Source: Selenomonas sp.
Lineage (GTDB): Bacteria > Bacillota_C > Negativicutes > Selenomonadales > Selenomonadaceae
DNA length: 7,010 nt
Assembly: GCA_017940705.1 (NCBI GenBank)
Contig: JAGAYB010000005.1
Coordinates: 1 to 7,010 of the forward strand
Reading direction: 5' to 3'
Of the stretch, positions 6,911 through 7,010 are shown piece by piece; positions within the stretch are counted from its first letter, which is position 1; each line of letters starts with the position of its first letter. The notes below the pieces were generated by a model, which saw only the letters and a program-made list of their open reading frames with translations, did not search any database and had not been told where the DNA came from. The position numbers and the translations under genes were made by a program.

Positions 6911-6939
6911 TTGACATATGTCCTAATCTTTGTTATGCT
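6911..6939 (+). promoter_or_regulatory. Sigma-70/SigA-type promoter driving the purine riboswitch leader
   Basis: A perfect -35 hexamer TTGACA (6911-6916), a 17-nt spacer and the -10 hexamer TATGCT (6934-6939, four of six matches including the key T, A and last T). Transcription should start near 6945-6947, a few bases before the riboswitch aptamer. It points rightward, out of the window and divergent from cheB. Confidence 0.8.
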
Positions 6940-6950
6940 GTTATCGTTTA

Positions 6951-7010
6951 ATTCTTGTATAAGCCTGCTGATATGGTGCAGGCGTTTCTACAGGCAACCG
7001 TAAATTGTCA
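6951..7010 (+). promoter_or_regulatory. Purine riboswitch aptamer (truncated by the window end)
   Basis: The sequence matches the conserved core of the guanine/adenine riboswitch in order. TATAA (6958-6962) sits at the P1/J1-2 boundary. P2 is formed by GCCTGC (6963-6968) with GCAGGC (6978-6983), enclosing the L2 loop GATATGG (6970-6976). J2/3 is TTTCTAC (6985-6991). P3 is formed by GGCAA (6993-6997) with TTGTC (7005-7009), enclosing the L3 loop CCGTAAA (6998-7004). The L2 GG and L3 CC that make the loop-loop contact are both present. J3/1, with the C or U that selects guanine or adenine, and the 3' strand of P1 lie just past position 7010, as does the expression platform. The controlled gene is expected to be in purine uptake, salvage or synthesis. 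Confidence 0.92.

Noticed and set aside
1..7010. CRISPR arrays, insertion sequences, tRNA or rRNA genes
   Set aside because: I saw no regularly spaced repeats, transposase-like frames, terminal inverted repeats or recognisable tRNA/rRNA sequence in the window.

Overview
The window looks like chromosomal DNA from a motile, moderately GC-rich bacterium of the Firmicutes sensu lato. The anaerobic Negativicutes (Selenomonas-like) are my best guess. This rests on strong AAGGAG/GGAGG ribosome sites, the style of the chemotaxis-receptor C-terminus, a purine riboswitch of Firmicutes type and a mix of chemotaxis and amino-acid permease genes. It is an inference, because no rRNA or other marker gene is present.

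Layout from left to right. (1) Positions 1-340 hold the 3' end of a methyl-accepting chemotaxis protein on the + strand, closed by a strong GC-rich terminator (381-425). (2) A second hairpin (483-524) ends a convergent minus-strand unit. (3) Two long paralogous minus-strand genes follow, 5560..3068 (upstream in transcription) and 3052..527, separated by 15 bp and probably translationally coupled. Each encodes an APC-superfamily amino-acid-permease-like membrane domain, two extra membrane helices, a short charged linker and a histidine-kinase-like DHp/HATPase module. (4) A third minus-strand gene (6770..5688) encodes CheB methylesterase and has its own terminator at its stop codon. (5) The right end carries a + strand promoter (TTGACA-17-TATGCT) followed by the aptamer of a purine riboswitch, which the window edge cuts just before the base that sets ligand specificity. 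It must control a + strand gene beyond the window.

How the parts may work together. The tandem permease-kinase fusions look like membrane sensors in which a transporter fold is the input domain. The upstream copy keeps the key kinase residues (His575, Asn716, Asp749) and has a four-cysteine cluster in the loop of its DHp hairpin. The downstream copy keeps the His but has lost the N-box Asn, the G1 Asp, the F box, the G2 glycines and three of the four cysteines, so it is probably a pseudokinase partner. The neighbouring CheB keeps its esterase triad (Ser182, His208, Asp304), but its receiver domain has Asn57 where the phosphorylated Asp should be, so it is probably not controlled by ordinary CheA phosphorylation. 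No response regulator with an intact receiver is present. Any link between the permease-kinases, this CheB and the chemoreceptor is a hypothesis based on proximity.
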